From Chloroflexota bacterium (lineage in GTDB: Bacteria; Chloroflexota; Dehalococcoidia; JACPPY01): a DNA stretch of 8,941 bases. The translations under genes were made by a program, and so were the position numbers. The stretch lies in NCBI GenBank assembly GCA_016189825.1, contig JACPRR010000095.1, positions 1 through 8,941 of the forward strand, read 5' to 3'. The notes under the pieces are model-generated. The model did no database searches, was not told the origin of the DNA, and saw nothing but the letters and a program-made list of their open reading frames with translations. Positions 1 to 6,106 of this stretch are shown in pieces (the stretch's first letter is position 1; every line of letters begins with the position of its first letter).

Positions 1-1
1 G

Positions 2-70
2 TCAAAGACGCTCCATTAGGTCCGCGATGCGGGCCTGAAGCGCCTTGATTTGCTCCTGTTCTTGTTCCAA
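2..70 (-). CDS. Candidate 22-residue coiled-coil microprotein downstream of nfi
   Basis: This is a short frame with a TTG start at 70-68 and a TGA stop at 4-2. It lies in the same frame as nfi, two codons past the nfi stop. The peptide opens with alternating Glu/Gln, then has I8, L11, I15, L18 and L22 at perfect a-d-a-d-a heptad spacing with charged residues between, which is a textbook short coiled-coil pattern. A GGAGG (complement of 79-83) inside the last nfi codons sits 8 nt upstream of the TTG, an ideal spacing, so coupled re-initiation is plausible. I recognise no family. It could instead be a C-terminal tail of nfi reached by UGA readthrough (context TGA-C), the relic of a longer gene, or chance. 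The left edge of the window hides what follows. Function unknown. Confidence 0.4.
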   Translation of the reverse strand: MEQEQEQIKALQARIADLMERL

Positions 71-73
71 GTG

Positions 74-754
74 TCATGCCTCCGTTTCAGCTAGCTTTCC
101 ACTCGCAGCCAGATGGGCCAGTCTTACCGGTTCCGGCAGGCGGTATCCGCCGTAGCAGGCGAGCGCCCATTGAATTGCGGTGGATAAGTCTACTCTATGG
201 CCGACAGAAACGTAAACCGGCTTCGTCCTTGATTTCGTTCTCAGACTGGCTCCGATTACCGCCCCGGCATCCACCAGGTCGCTCCAGGCCCCCCTATCTG
301 GACCCGGTTCCTCGTGCTCGCCGCATAGCCTTGATTTCGCGCAACCGATGGTAGGCCGATCGAGAAGGAGGCCGACATGAGAGGCAAGACCGATCCTCCT
401 CGGGTGAGCTATCCCCTGGCCGTCGACAAAGACCAGGTCAGGCGACAGAGTCAGCCTGCGGCAGGCTTCCATTATCACCGGGCATTCCCGAAAAGAGAGC
501 AGGCCCGGTATATACGGAAACAGCGGCAGCGCCTGGCAGGTCCTCACCTCGCGCAGCGCCATGTCCGGGTAGGAGAGGACGACAACAGCGCCGGTGGCCA
601 TGCCTTTCGAACCCTCGTAGCGCGCGTCGATCCCGGCGATTAGGCGAGGAGCGACAACCTCGTTGCGGGTGGAGACCATGCCTGCAAGGGCCAGTTGTAC
701 TTGAATTGCTTCGGCGTAAGTCAAACCCCATTCGTGAAGCCGGCACAGTTCCAT
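74..754 (-). CDS. nfi: Endonuclease V (deoxyinosine 3' endonuclease), full length
   Basis: Endonuclease V recognises deaminated bases, chiefly hypoxanthine (deoxyinosine), and nicks the strand one phosphodiester bond 3' to the lesion in a Mg2+-dependent reaction, starting repair in the cytoplasm. The 226 residues match the usual bacterial length (Thermotoga maritima Nfi is about 225). Visible motifs, in order: AGIDARYE with metal-binding D43; the PYIPG wedge (P80-G84) used for strand separation and base flipping; LSFRE with E90; VDGQGIAHPRR with D111; GLASHVG; and GCAKSRL with K140. The carboxylate triad D43/E90/D111 is intact. The C-terminal PEPVRLAHLA segment is also typical, so the gene ends where the family ends. 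The ATG lies 3 nt after the GNAT stop, which suggests one transcript. The start has only a weak, distant purine stretch, consistent with coupling to the upstream gene. Confidence 0.96.
   Translation of the reverse strand: MELCRLHEWGLTYAEAIQVQLALAGMVSTRNEVVAPRLIAGIDARYEGSKGMATGAVVVLSYPDMALREVRTCQALPLFPYIPGLLSFRECPVIMEACRRLTLSPDLVFVDGQGIAHPRRIGLASHVGLLLDRPTIGCAKSRLCGEHEEPGPDRGAWSDLVDAGAVIGASLRTKSRTKPVYVSVGHRVDLSTAIQWALACYGGYRLPEPVRLAHLAASGKLAETEA
79..83 (-). promoter_or_regulatory. Shine-Dalgarno GGAGG for the post-nfi mini-ORF
   Basis: The complement of CCTCC gives GGAGG, overlapping the last nfi codons. It is 8 nt from the TTG at 70-68 but only 1 nt from the ATG at 77-75, so it favours the TTG frame. 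Confidence 0.4.
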
Positions 755-757
755 TTG

Positions 758-1177
758 TTACGGGCTATTCCACTCCATGATTTGCCAGTCTTCTTTGTGA
801 AAACCGCAGGCCTGGTAGAAGCCCTCGGACGCGATATCTGACTTCCGGACCATCGCGTTTAGCCTGGGGATTCCCTTCTCCTCGACCTTCTTCTCAAGTG
901 CCAGGACCAACGCTGAGCCGACTCCCTGCCCCCTTAATTGCGGGTCCACGCCATAGTTGTGGCACCACGCCCTTCGCCCATCCCAGGCCCCCATCACCAC
1001 GCCGACGACCGTCCCGTTCAGGTCCGCCACAAGAAACAGGTCCGGGTCCCGCTCGATACGCCTTTGTACTTCCCTGCGGCCCTCTGGAGATGGGACGTTG
1101 CAGACATCCCATATGTGCGCCACCTGGTTGTAATCCGCCATCGCGAACTGTCTGATCCTGAAGCCCTTCAGTCGCAA
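758..1177 (-). CDS. GNAT N-acetyltransferase, YpeA-like
   Basis: This is a single-domain Gcn5-related acetyltransferase of 139 residues that would transfer acetyl from acetyl-CoA to an unknown amine. It reads as YpeA-like along its length: the opening FRIRQFAMADYNQVAHIWD, then DPDLFLVADLNGTVVGVVMG (beta2-beta4), the acetyl-CoA pyrophosphate loop Q80-L-R-G83-Q-G85-V-G (Q/R-x-x-G-x-G), and the C-terminal SEGFYQACGF that carries the usual Tyr general acid (Y121). The start is TTG at 1177-1175, chosen because AGGAGG lies 5 nt upstream and the full first beta strand is then included; the ATG at residue 13 would cut into it. It is the first gene of a minus-strand unit and is followed 3 nt later by nfi. 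The substrate cannot be read from sequence, and the link to DNA repair is only positional. Confidence 0.9.
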   Translation of the reverse strand: MRLKGFRIRQFAMADYNQVAHIWDVCNVPSPEGRREVQRRIERDPDLFLVADLNGTVVGVVMGAWDGRRAWCHNYGVDPQLRGQGVGSALVLALEKKVEEKGIPRLNAMVRKSDIASEGFYQACGFHKEDWQIMEWNSP

Positions 1178-1182
1178 CCTTC

Positions 1183-1188
1183 CCTCCT
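1183..1188 (-). promoter_or_regulatory. Shine-Dalgarno AGGAGG deciding the TTG start of the GNAT gene
   Basis: The complement of CCTCCT is AGGAGG, 5 nt before the TTG at 1177-1175. No ATG or GTG in frame is similarly placed, so this site supports a TTG start. Confidence 0.75.
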
Positions 1189-1260
1189 GCCTGTCGCCCA
1201 GACAGCTTCATCGGGCCTTTCTCGAACGACGAGGTCCCCCTCATCTGTCGGGCAGCCACA

Positions 1261-1275
1261 TGAAGACTAGCTTCA
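1261..1275. repeat. Short inverted repeat TGAAG-actag-CTTCA in the divergent region
   Basis: Perfect 5-bp arms flank a CTAG-containing centre. The repeat sits just inside the predicted leader of the minus-strand transcript, about 16 bp downstream of its -10. It could be an operator half-pair or a weak hairpin. Five-base arms arise often by chance, so a regulatory role is only a possibility. Confidence 0.2.
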
Positions 1276-1290
1276 ACCCAGCTTGATTGA

Positions 1291-1299
1291 ATTGTAGCA
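1291..1299 (-). promoter_or_regulatory. Predicted extended -10 promoter for the GNAT-nfi unit
   Basis: On the minus strand 1299-1291 reads TGC-TACAAT: a TG extended motif followed by a hexamer with five of six matches to TATAAT. The position expected for a -35 is a G run and gives no match, so any activity would rely on the extended -10. The resulting leader before the GNAT TTG would be about 105 nt. The element lies back to back with the nuo promoter, within 40 bp of its -10, so the two could compete for polymerase. Confidence 0.4.
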
Positions 1300-1304
1300 T
1301 AGTT

Positions 1305-1333
1305 TTGCGCCCTCCCCCCTCGGATGGTATAAT
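1305..1333 (+). promoter_or_regulatory. Predicted sigma70-type promoter of the nuo operon
   Basis: The -10 TATAAT (1328-1333) is a perfect consensus and is preceded by TGG (1325-1327), giving an extended -10. TTGCGC (1305-1310), with three of six matches to TTGACA, lies exactly 17 bp upstream. The spacer is C-rich (CCTCCCCCCTC). Transcription would begin near 1340, leaving a leader of about 28 nt before the nuoA TTG. It is the only strong promoter-like element seen ahead of the ten nuo genes and the DUF2007-like gene, and none of the later junctions has room for another. Confidence 0.7.
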
Positions 1334-1353
1334 CCCATTCCGGCAGTTCGGCC

Positions 1354-1361
1354 AAGGGGGT
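1354..1361 (+). promoter_or_regulatory. Shine-Dalgarno AAGGGGGT for the TTG start of nuoA
   Basis: AAGGGGGT can pair along its full eight bases with the 16S rRNA tail, one position as a G-U wobble. It is 7 nt ahead of the TTG at 1369. No ATG or GTG in frame is closer, so it fixes the nuoA start. Confidence 0.75.
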
Positions 1362-1368
1362 CTAAGAC

Positions 1369-1740
1369 TTGCTGACTCAGTTTGGACACATTGGCCTTCT
1401 CCTGATTGCGGTCGTTCTATTCGTAGCCAGCCTCCCGATAATCGCCTTCCTGATGCGCCAGATTGGCATGGCAACCAAGAAGCCCACGCCGGTGAAGCTC
1501 TCCACCTACGAATCAGGTATGACGACAGTCGGCAAGAGCTGGGTCCAATTCAATATCCGCTACTACGGCTACGCTCTCATGTTCGTTGCGCTCGATGTCA
1601 CCGCAGTAATCCTCTATCTCTGGGCGGTCAACCTTCGAGAGCTCAGCGTTTTTGGGCTTGTTCTCGCCGCCGTGTTCATTGCCATACTTGCCGTCGCCTA
1701 TATCTACGCATGGAAGAAAAAGGACCTGGAATGGAAGTAG
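1369..1740 (+). CDS. nuoA: NADH-quinone oxidoreductase subunit A (NuoA)
   Basis: This is a small membrane subunit of complex I at the junction between the quinone module and the membrane arm. The 123 residues contain three predicted transmembrane helices (about 8-30, 66-88 and 93-115). The long TM1-TM2 loop carries the family signature TYESG (Y47-G50) and the region around [10 protein letters not shown]. The helix that normally reads FDVE...F-P-W here reads [12 protein letters not shown]76 is kept, but the usual Glu two residues later is Thr (T78) and the Pro before Trp is Leu (L84). The start is TTG with a strong Shine-Dalgarno. It is the first gene of the operon and its last 10 nt overlap nuoB. 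The assignment is firm from the YESG loop, topology and position; the divergent TM2 is the oddity. Confidence 0.94.
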   Translation: MLTQFGHIGLLLIAVVLFVASLPIIAFLMRQIGMATKKPTPVKLSTYESGMTTVGKSWVQFNIRYYGYALMFVALDVTAVILYLWAVNLRELSVFGLVLAAVFIAILAVAYIYAWKKKDLEWK

Positions 1741-2363
1741 CAGGTATACCCGAAGTCTATTCAAGCCGCGAACTCAATCTCGCGGAAGGCGCAGAGATTG
1801 AGCGCCTGCGCTGTACGGCCACGCAACCAGTCCCCGAGCCTTCCGAGTGGCTCGACGAGGGCGACATCGAAAAGAACATACTGCTGACGACGGTAGAGCG
1901 GATGATACACTGGGGGCGTCACTACTCGACGTGGCCGGTCAACTTCGGGCTCGCATGTTGCGCGTTCGAAATGATATCACTGGCAGTGTCCCGGTTTGAC
2001 ATTTCACGCTTTGGCATGGAACTGCTGCGCGCGTCCCCTCGTCAGGCCGACCTCATGATTGTCGCCGGCACCGTTACCTGGAAGATGGCGCCGGCAGTGC
2101 GCCGTCTCTACGACCAGATGCCGGAGCCCAAGTGGGTACTTGCCATGGGTGTGTGCGCGATCAGCGGTGGCACGTTCCGAGAGTCATATAGCGTGGTACC
2201 CGGCGTGAATTGCATCATTCCAGTCGATGTGTATGTGCCGGGTTGTCCGCCACGTCCCGAGGCGCTGATGTACGGCCTGATGCAGATACACGACAAGATC
2301 ACCTCAGCAGACACAACGAAGGACTTGAAGCTACCGCGGTTGGGTGGAGCCAGGCAGAGATGA
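1731..2363 (+). CDS. nuoB: NADH-quinone oxidoreductase subunit B (NuoB), cluster N2 subunit
   Basis: NuoB binds the terminal 4Fe-4S cluster N2, which passes electrons to quinone at the interface with NuoD. In the 210-residue product all four ligands are visible: the tandem C76-C77 in [12 protein letters not shown]142 in MGVCAISGG, and C172 in VPGCPPRPE. The stretch [21 protein letters not shown] is also canonical. I chose the ATG at 1731, inside the end of nuoA (10-nt overlap), because AAGGA sits 6 nt upstream and it gives a normal length; the open frame runs further upstream, but only through nuoA in another frame and the promoter. The first ~40 residues are poorly conserved and probably lie on the surface. 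The stop overlaps the nuoC start (ATGA). Confidence 0.97.
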   Translation: MEVAGIPEVYSSRELNLAEGAEIERLRCTATQPVPEPSEWLDEGDIEKNILLTTVERMIHWGRHYSTWPVNFGLACCAFEMISLAVSRFDISRFGMELLRASPRQADLMIVAGTVTWKMAPAVRRLYDQMPEPKWVLAMGVCAISGGTFRESYSVVPGVNCIIPVDVYVPGCPPRPEALMYGLMQIHDKITSADTTKDLKLPRLGGARQR

Positions 2364-2797
2364 CAGTTGCCCTCGTTGGAACAGGGGTGGCTGAGGCAGT
2401 ATCCAAGAGCATTCCAGGGTCCATCCTGGCGTCGGACGAAAAGACCGTAGTTGTCTCTGCAGATAAGCTTTACCCGGCGGCCGAGTTCCTGAAGACCTCT
2501 GAGTTCGCCTTCGACTACCTGGCAAACCTCACCTCGGCAGACTACCTCGACTACTTCGAGGTTGTCTACCACCTTGTTTCTCTCAAGAAGAACCACAGTC
2601 TCGTACTGAAAACCAGAATCTACGGACGCGAGGCGCCTGCGGTGGCCTCCGTGGTGCCGCTGTGGCGGGGAGCTGAGCTCCAGGAGCGAGAGGTTTTCGA
2701 TCTCATGGGGATATCTTTCGAGGGGCATCCCAACCTGAAACGCATCCTGCTCTGGGACGGCTTCCCGGGGCACCCGCTGCGAAGGGACTATCTCTAA
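2360..2797 (+). CDS. nuoC: NADH-quinone oxidoreductase subunit C (NuoC)
   Basis: This is a peripheral-arm subunit of the 30 kDa family that packs on NuoD and NuoB and carries no cofactor. The 145 residues hold the variable alpha/beta N-terminal part, then the signature from E109: [20 protein letters not shown], followed by [11 protein letters not shown] at the extreme C-terminus. It is on the short side for the family (often 150-200), lacking the usual tail after the RKDY motif. The ATG at 2360 overlaps the nuoB TGA as ATGA, and the TAA overlaps the ATG of nuoD by one base (TAATG). So nuoC and nuoD are separate here, not fused as in Escherichia coli. An upstream in-frame ATG at 2210 is rejected because it would lie deep within nuoB. 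Confidence 0.96.
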   Translation: MTVALVGTGVAEAVSKSIPGSILASDEKTVVVSADKLYPAAEFLKTSEFAFDYLANLTSADYLDYFEVVYHLVSLKKNHSLVLKTRIYGREAPAVASVVPLWRGAELQEREVFDLMGISFEGHPNLKRILLWDGFPGHPLRRDYL

Positions 2798-3909
2798 TGG
2801 AGGCGACTGAAACCCGCACTGAGCCCTTCGTCATCAACCTGGGCCCACATCACCCCTCGACCCACGGCGTGTTCCGCATGCGGGTGACATTCGACGGCGA
2901 GGTAGTAGTCGACGTCGAGCCCATGTTCGGCTATCTGCACCGGGGTATCGAGAAACTTGCAGAAGGCCGTACGTACACGCAGATCATCCCGCTCACTGAC
3001 CGCCTGGACTATCTCGCTTCAATGACCAACAACTGGGGCTATGTCATGGCTGTGGAGAAACTGGCCGGAGTTCCGGTCCCGGAGCGAGCTGAGTACCTGA
3101 GGGTCATTGTCGGCGAGATGATGCGTATCTCCAGCCATCTGCTCGCCACCGGCTTCCTCATCAACGAACTGGGAGCCTTCTTCACACCCTTGATGTACAT
3201 GTACCGCGAGAGGGAGAAGATTCTGGACCTCTTCGACATGCTCTGCGGGCAGCGGCTGACATACAACTACATGCGTGTGGGCGGCGTCAGCCACGATCCT
3301 CCGCCCGAGTTCTGGCCCGCGGTGAAACGATTTGTCCGGGAGATGCCCGGCTACATTGACGAGTACGAAGGCTTGGTCACGACGAACGAGATTGTGCTTG
3401 CCCGCACCAAGGATGTTGGCGTACTCTCGAAAGAGTTGGCCATCAACGCTTCGGCAAGCGGCCCGTTCCTTCGAGCGACCGGGGTTGATTGGGACCTGCG
3501 CCGCGACGATACTTATTCCATCTATGACCGGTTCAAGTTCGACATCCCCGTGGGGACAAACGGCGATGTCTTCGACCGGTACATGTGCCGGATCCAGGAA
3601 ATGCGGCAGTGTTGCCGCATCATCGAACAAGCATTGCAGCAGATACCGAGAGGCGAGTTCCGCGCCAGGCTGCCGCATCTCGTGCGCCCACCGGCTGGGG
3701 AAGTCTACGGGCACATAGAGGCGCCCCGCGGAGAGCTCGGCTTCTACCTGGTCAGCGATAACTCGATCGCGCCATACCGCTTCCATGTGAGACCTTCCAC
3801 GATGATCAACCTGACCACCCTGCGTGACCTCACCATCGGCTGGAAGCTCGCCGATCTGATTGTGATCTTCGGAAGCATCGATGTCGTACTGGGGGAGATA
3901 GACCGGTAA
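2797..3909 (+). CDS. nuoD: NADH-quinone oxidoreductase subunit D (NuoD), 49 kDa quinone-site subunit
   Basis: NuoD, the relative of the NiFe-hydrogenase large subunit, forms the quinone headgroup pocket with NuoB. Its 370 residues are a normal length. The N-terminal signature INLGPHHPSTHGV contains H23, and MTNNWGYVMAVEKL contains Y82; these align with the His and Tyr shown to bind the quinone head in Thermus Nqo4. Further landmarks are GYLHRGIEKLAEGRTY, DRLDY, the MRVGGVSHD region, SGPFLRATGVDWDLR, FDRYMCRIQEM, and the terminal SIDVVLGEIDR that ends the family. The hydrogenase NiFe-binding cysteine pairs are absent, as expected for Nuo and against a hydrogenase. AAGGGA lies 9 nt before the ATG. 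The TAA overlaps the nuoH ATG, leaving no room for nuoE, F or G. Confidence 0.98.
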   Translation: MEATETRTEPFVINLGPHHPSTHGVFRMRVTFDGEVVVDVEPMFGYLHRGIEKLAEGRTYTQIIPLTDRLDYLASMTNNWGYVMAVEKLAGVPVPERAEYLRVIVGEMMRISSHLLATGFLINELGAFFTPLMYMYREREKILDLFDMLCGQRLTYNYMRVGGVSHDPPPEFWPAVKRFVREMPGYIDEYEGLVTTNEIVLARTKDVGVLSKELAINASASGPFLRATGVDWDLRRDDTYSIYDRFKFDIPVGTNGDVFDRYMCRIQEMRQCCRIIEQALQQIPRGEFRARLPHLVRPPAGEVYGHIEAPRGELGFYLVSDNSIAPYRFHVRPSTMINLTTLRDLTIGWKLADLIVIFGSIDVVLGEIDR

Positions 3910-5069
3910 TGGCCCCTATCCAGAGCGCGGAACAGACAGTCTTGGCCATCCGGCCGGAAGGTCTTCCAGCCTTTTGGCCGGCGGACAACCCGTGGCTGCA
4001 TGCGCTGGTGTTCATCGTCGCCAGTATCGCGTTCGCCCTGGTCATGGTGATTGTGTTCATCTACGTAGAACGGCGCGGCGTCGCGCGGTTCCAGCTTCGT
4101 CTCGGGCCAAACCGGGCGGGCCCGGAAGGCGTGCTGCAGGCCGTGGCGGACCTGATCAAGCTCTTGCTCAAAGAAGACATTGTGCCCCGCCTTGCTGACA
4201 AGGTGGTTCACCTGCTTGCGCCCATAGTGGCCACGGTGCCCGCATTCATGGTCTTCGCGGTAGTGCCGCTGTGGGGCGACGGGGCGATGCTGGCGGACCT
4301 GAATGCCGGGGTGCTCTATTTCATCGCCATCAGTTCTTTCGGAGTGGTCGGGGTCTTTATGGCCGGATGGGCATCGAGCAACAAGTACTCGCTAATCTCG
4401 GCGATGCGCGGCGTGGCACAGATGGTGAGCTATGAGATACCGCTGGTCATGGCGCTCCTCGGCGTCGTGGTCTTTGCCGGCACTCTTTCGCTAAATGGCA
4501 TCGTTGACGCCCAGAGCATACCTTTTGCCTTGCTTCAGCCGCTGGCCGCCGTCATCTACTTCCTCGCCATGTCCGCCGAAATAAACCGCACCCCTTTTGA
4601 CCTGCTCGAAGCTGAGTCTGAAATCATTGCCGGGTACCACACTGAGTATTCGGGCATGAAGTTCGCCCTGTTCTACGTAGCCGAATATGGCCACGCCGTT
4701 GCCGGAGCGGCCATTTTCGCTACGTTCTTCCTCGGCGGCTGGAAGGGACCTGTCCTGCCTCCGGTGCTGTGGCTGGTGATCAAGATGCTGGTGGTCTTCT
4801 TCGTCGGCTTCTGGGCCCGGGCGACCCTGCCTCGCCTGCGGGTCGACCAGGTGATGGGGTTGGGTTGGAAGGCGCTGCTGCCCCTGGCAGTGATAAACGT
4901 GCTGATAGCGGCTGTCGAGGTCCTGTTCTGGCCCTCTGGAACGACGCAGTGGCTCCTGGTCCCGATCAACATCGCGATCGGGGCGTTACTAGTGTTCCTG
5001 TGGTCCAGGACTGTTTCCCTCCGCGGAGGAAGAGTTGAAGTCAGAACCAGAGCAGAAGTCAAAGCGTAG
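3909..5069 (+). CDS. nuoH: NADH-quinone oxidoreductase subunit H (NuoH)
   Basis: NuoH is the membrane subunit that encloses the quinone channel and links quinone reduction to proton pumping. The 386-residue product has about eight or nine membrane helices. Signatures seen: YVERRGVARFQLRLGPNRAG (52-71), ADLIKLLLKEDIVP (80-93), GWASSNKYSLISAMRGVAQ (153-171) with VSYE, and the acidic quinone loop around AEINRTPFDLLEAESEIIAG (223-242) followed by HTEYSGM. The C-terminal ARATLPRLRVDQVMGLGWK is also typical. In the loop, ETNRPPFDLPEAE of most homologues reads EINRTPFDLLEAE, keeping the carboxylates. It is longer than the common ~330 residues because of a longer N-terminus and a basic C-terminal tail. 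That tail is translated across the nuoI start: the two genes overlap by 35 nt in different frames. Confidence 0.97.
   Translation: MAPIQSAEQTVLAIRPEGLPAFWPADNPWLHALVFIVASIAFALVMVIVFIYVERRGVARFQLRLGPNRAGPEGVLQAVADLIKLLLKEDIVPRLADKVVHLLAPIVATVPAFMVFAVVPLWGDGAMLADLNAGVLYFIAISSFGVVGVFMAGWASSNKYSLISAMRGVAQMVSYEIPLVMALLGVVVFAGTLSLNGIVDAQSIPFALLQPLAAVIYFLAMSAEINRTPFDLLEAESEIIAGYHTEYSGMKFALFYVAEYGHAVAGAAIFATFFLGGWKGPVLPPVLWLVIKMLVVFFVGFWARATLPRLRVDQVMGLGWKALLPLAVINVLIAAVEVLFWPSGTTQWLLVPINIAIGALLVFLWSRTVSLRGGRVEVRTRAEVKA
5025..5029 (+). promoter_or_regulatory. Shine-Dalgarno GGAGG deciding the TTG start of nuoI
   Basis: GGAGG within nuoH is 5 nt before the TTG at 5035. The next in-frame ATG is at 5125, which would remove the lysine-rich N-terminus and part of the first helix, so the TTG is preferred. 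Confidence 0.7.
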
Positions 5070-5589
5070 CAAGGACAAGAAGAGGGTTTTCGGGGCCGGC
5101 ATCGCCAGGGGCCTGCGGGTGACCATGAAGGGCCTGCTCGGACGGGCGATAACTACGTCCTATCCTGAGCACAAGCTGGTCGTGTCGAAGAGGTTCCGCG
5201 GCAACGAGTTCGTGTGGTATCCTGCACGATGCACTGGTTGTTCCACATGCGCGAAGAGTTGCCCTCACGGGAACATCGAGGTGGTTACTCGCCGCGGCAA
5301 TAATGCCTATGAGGTGGAGAAGTTCGAGATCGACACCGGGCGGTGCATGTTCTGCGGCCTCTGCGTGGAATCGTGCCCCTATGACGCACTGTGCCTGGGC
5401 CGGGGCTACGAACTGGCCAAGTACCGCCGCGGCGATCTGGTCCTTGAGAAGGAAGCCATGCAGGAATCCGAAAAGAGGAAACCGAGCGGCTACTTCAGGC
5501 CCAAGATAGAAAAAACCCTTCCCGCGCAGACACTGCTCATCGAGAGGGCGGGAAGGAAATCCCGAAAGAAGAAAGAGAGCGTCCCGTAG
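5035..5589 (+). CDS. nuoI: NADH-quinone oxidoreductase subunit I (NuoI), 2x[4Fe-4S] ferredoxin-like
   Basis: NuoI carries clusters N6a and N6b, which pass electrons to N2 in NuoB. In the 184 residues both binding sites are complete: C66-x2-C69-x2-C72-x3-C76-P and C104-x2-C107-x2-C110-x3-C114-P, with the usual swapped fourth-Cys arrangement. Before them, a membrane-surface amphipathic region (GLRVTMKGLLGRAITTSYPE) matches the family. Both ends are strongly basic: KSEPEQKSKRSKDKKR at the start and RAGRKSRKKK near the end, longer and more lysine-rich than in compact homologues. With no NuoE/F/G genes beside it, such a surface could receive an acidic ferredoxin or another donor; this is inference. 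The TTG start has a good Shine-Dalgarno. The TAG overlaps the nuoJ GTG by one base. Confidence 0.97.
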   Translation: MKSEPEQKSKRSKDKKRVFGAGIARGLRVTMKGLLGRAITTSYPEHKLVVSKRFRGNEFVWYPARCTGCSTCAKSCPHGNIEVVTRRGNNAYEVEKFEIDTGRCMFCGLCVESCPYDALCLGRGYELAKYRRGDLVLEKEAMQESEKRKPSGYFRPKIEKTLPAQTLLIERAGRKSRKKKESVP

Positions 5590-6086
5590 TGGCCTTCGAC
5601 TTCGTGTTCTGGGTACTGGCCGTCATCGCGGTGGCCTCGGCGTTGCTGGTAGTGTTGCTGCGTAACATCTTTCGGGCGGCGCTGGCCATGATCCTCTGCT
5701 TTACCGTGATAGCCGGGTTGTACGTTACGCTTGGCGCCGATTTCCTGGCGGTAGTCCAGGTACTGATCTACGTGGGTGCGATTTCCATTCTGATCATTCT
5801 CGCCATCATGTTGACCCGCGACGTGTGGCAAGCCGGCCGCGCCAGTGTCGTCGGCCCCGTTGCCGCCATCGCCTTCTTCCTGTTCGGAGGGGCATTAGTC
5901 ATTGGATTATCACGCAGTCGTTGGCCCGCATACACTCCTCCGAACCTTCCCCCGGGCGAGGGCACTTCAGCTTCACTCGGTTTCGAGATATTCAGCAGGT
6001 CTGGATTCGTTCTGCCGCTGTTAATATCTGCTGCGATGTTGTTGGCAGCGGTGATCGGCGCCCTGTTCCTCATCAGGGACGAGTAG
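5589..6086 (+). CDS. nuoJ: NADH-quinone oxidoreductase subunit J (NuoJ)
   Basis: NuoJ is a membrane subunit next to NuoK and NuoA, equivalent to mitochondrial ND6. The 165 residues form five predicted membrane helices. The family core is clear: helix 2 near [15 protein letters not shown], then [28 protein letters not shown] (48-75). The YVGA (61-64) lies in TM3, where a pi-bulge couples quinone chemistry to the pumps. A hydrophilic loop of about 28 residues (108-136) separates TM4 and TM5. In TM5 many homologues carry an acidic residue after Pro; here the segment reads [22 protein letters not shown] with no acid. Initiation is at GTG, overlapping the nuoI stop by one base, with only a weak purine stretch ahead, so translation probably depends on coupling to nuoI. 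Confidence 0.93.
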   Translation: MAFDFVFWVLAVIAVASALLVVLLRNIFRAALAMILCFTVIAGLYVTLGADFLAVVQVLIYVGAISILIILAIMLTRDVWQAGRASVVGPVAAIAFFLFGGALVIGLSRSRWPAYTPPNLPPGEGTSASLGFEIFSRSGFVLPLLISAAMLLAAVIGALFLIRDE

Positions 6087-6106
6087 CAGAAAGAGAGCGA
6101 AGATAC

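Noticed and set aside
3..77. ATG at 77-75 overlapping the nfi stop (ATGA) as the start of a downstream gene
   Set aside because: The Shine-Dalgarno is only 1 nt away and the frame gives a Gly/Pro/Thr-rich string without protein-like pattern; the TTG frame fits better.
74..754. nfi as a pseudogene with a premature stop
   Set aside because: All catalytic motifs are present and the length and C-terminal motif match intact homologues; the coiled-coil stretch beyond is extra rather than missing sequence.
1311..1321. C6 run in the nuo promoter spacer as a phase-variable switch or G-quadruplex
   Set aside because: One six-base run is too short to argue for slippage, and only two G runs are present on the other strand, too few for a quadruplex.
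1287..1730. Upstream extension of the nuoB reading frame by 148 codons
   Set aside because: It runs through the promoter region and out of frame across nuoA. Its residues do not look like protein, and the ATG at 1731 has a good ribosome binding site and gives the family length.
2210..2359. Upstream in-frame start for nuoC
   Set aside because: It lies inside nuoB and adds 50 residues unlike the family; the ATGA overlap at 2360 is the expected start.
2797..3909. NuoD as a NiFe-hydrogenase large subunit (Ech/Mbh type)
   Set aside because: The N- and C-terminal CxxC metal-binding pairs are absent, while the quinone-site His and Tyr and the neighbouring nuoA, nuoJ and nuoK are those of complex I.
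3900..3915. Possible remnant of nuoE, nuoF or nuoG between nuoD and nuoH
   Set aside because: The two genes overlap by one base (TAATG), so there is no space for any remnant.
3019..4211. Long minus-strand open frames opposite nuoD and nuoH
   Set aside because: They are antisense shadows of strongly conserved genes, a normal effect of high GC codon use, with no recognisable domain or ribosome binding site.
5825..6106. Upstream extension of the nuoK frame
   Set aside because: It lies inside nuoJ in another frame. NuoK is a compact ~100-residue protein that starts at 6107.
6087..6106. Terminator or internal promoter in the nuoJ-nuoK gap
   Set aside because: Only 20 nt, purine-rich with no hairpin or -10/-35 pair; it reads as a ribosome binding region.
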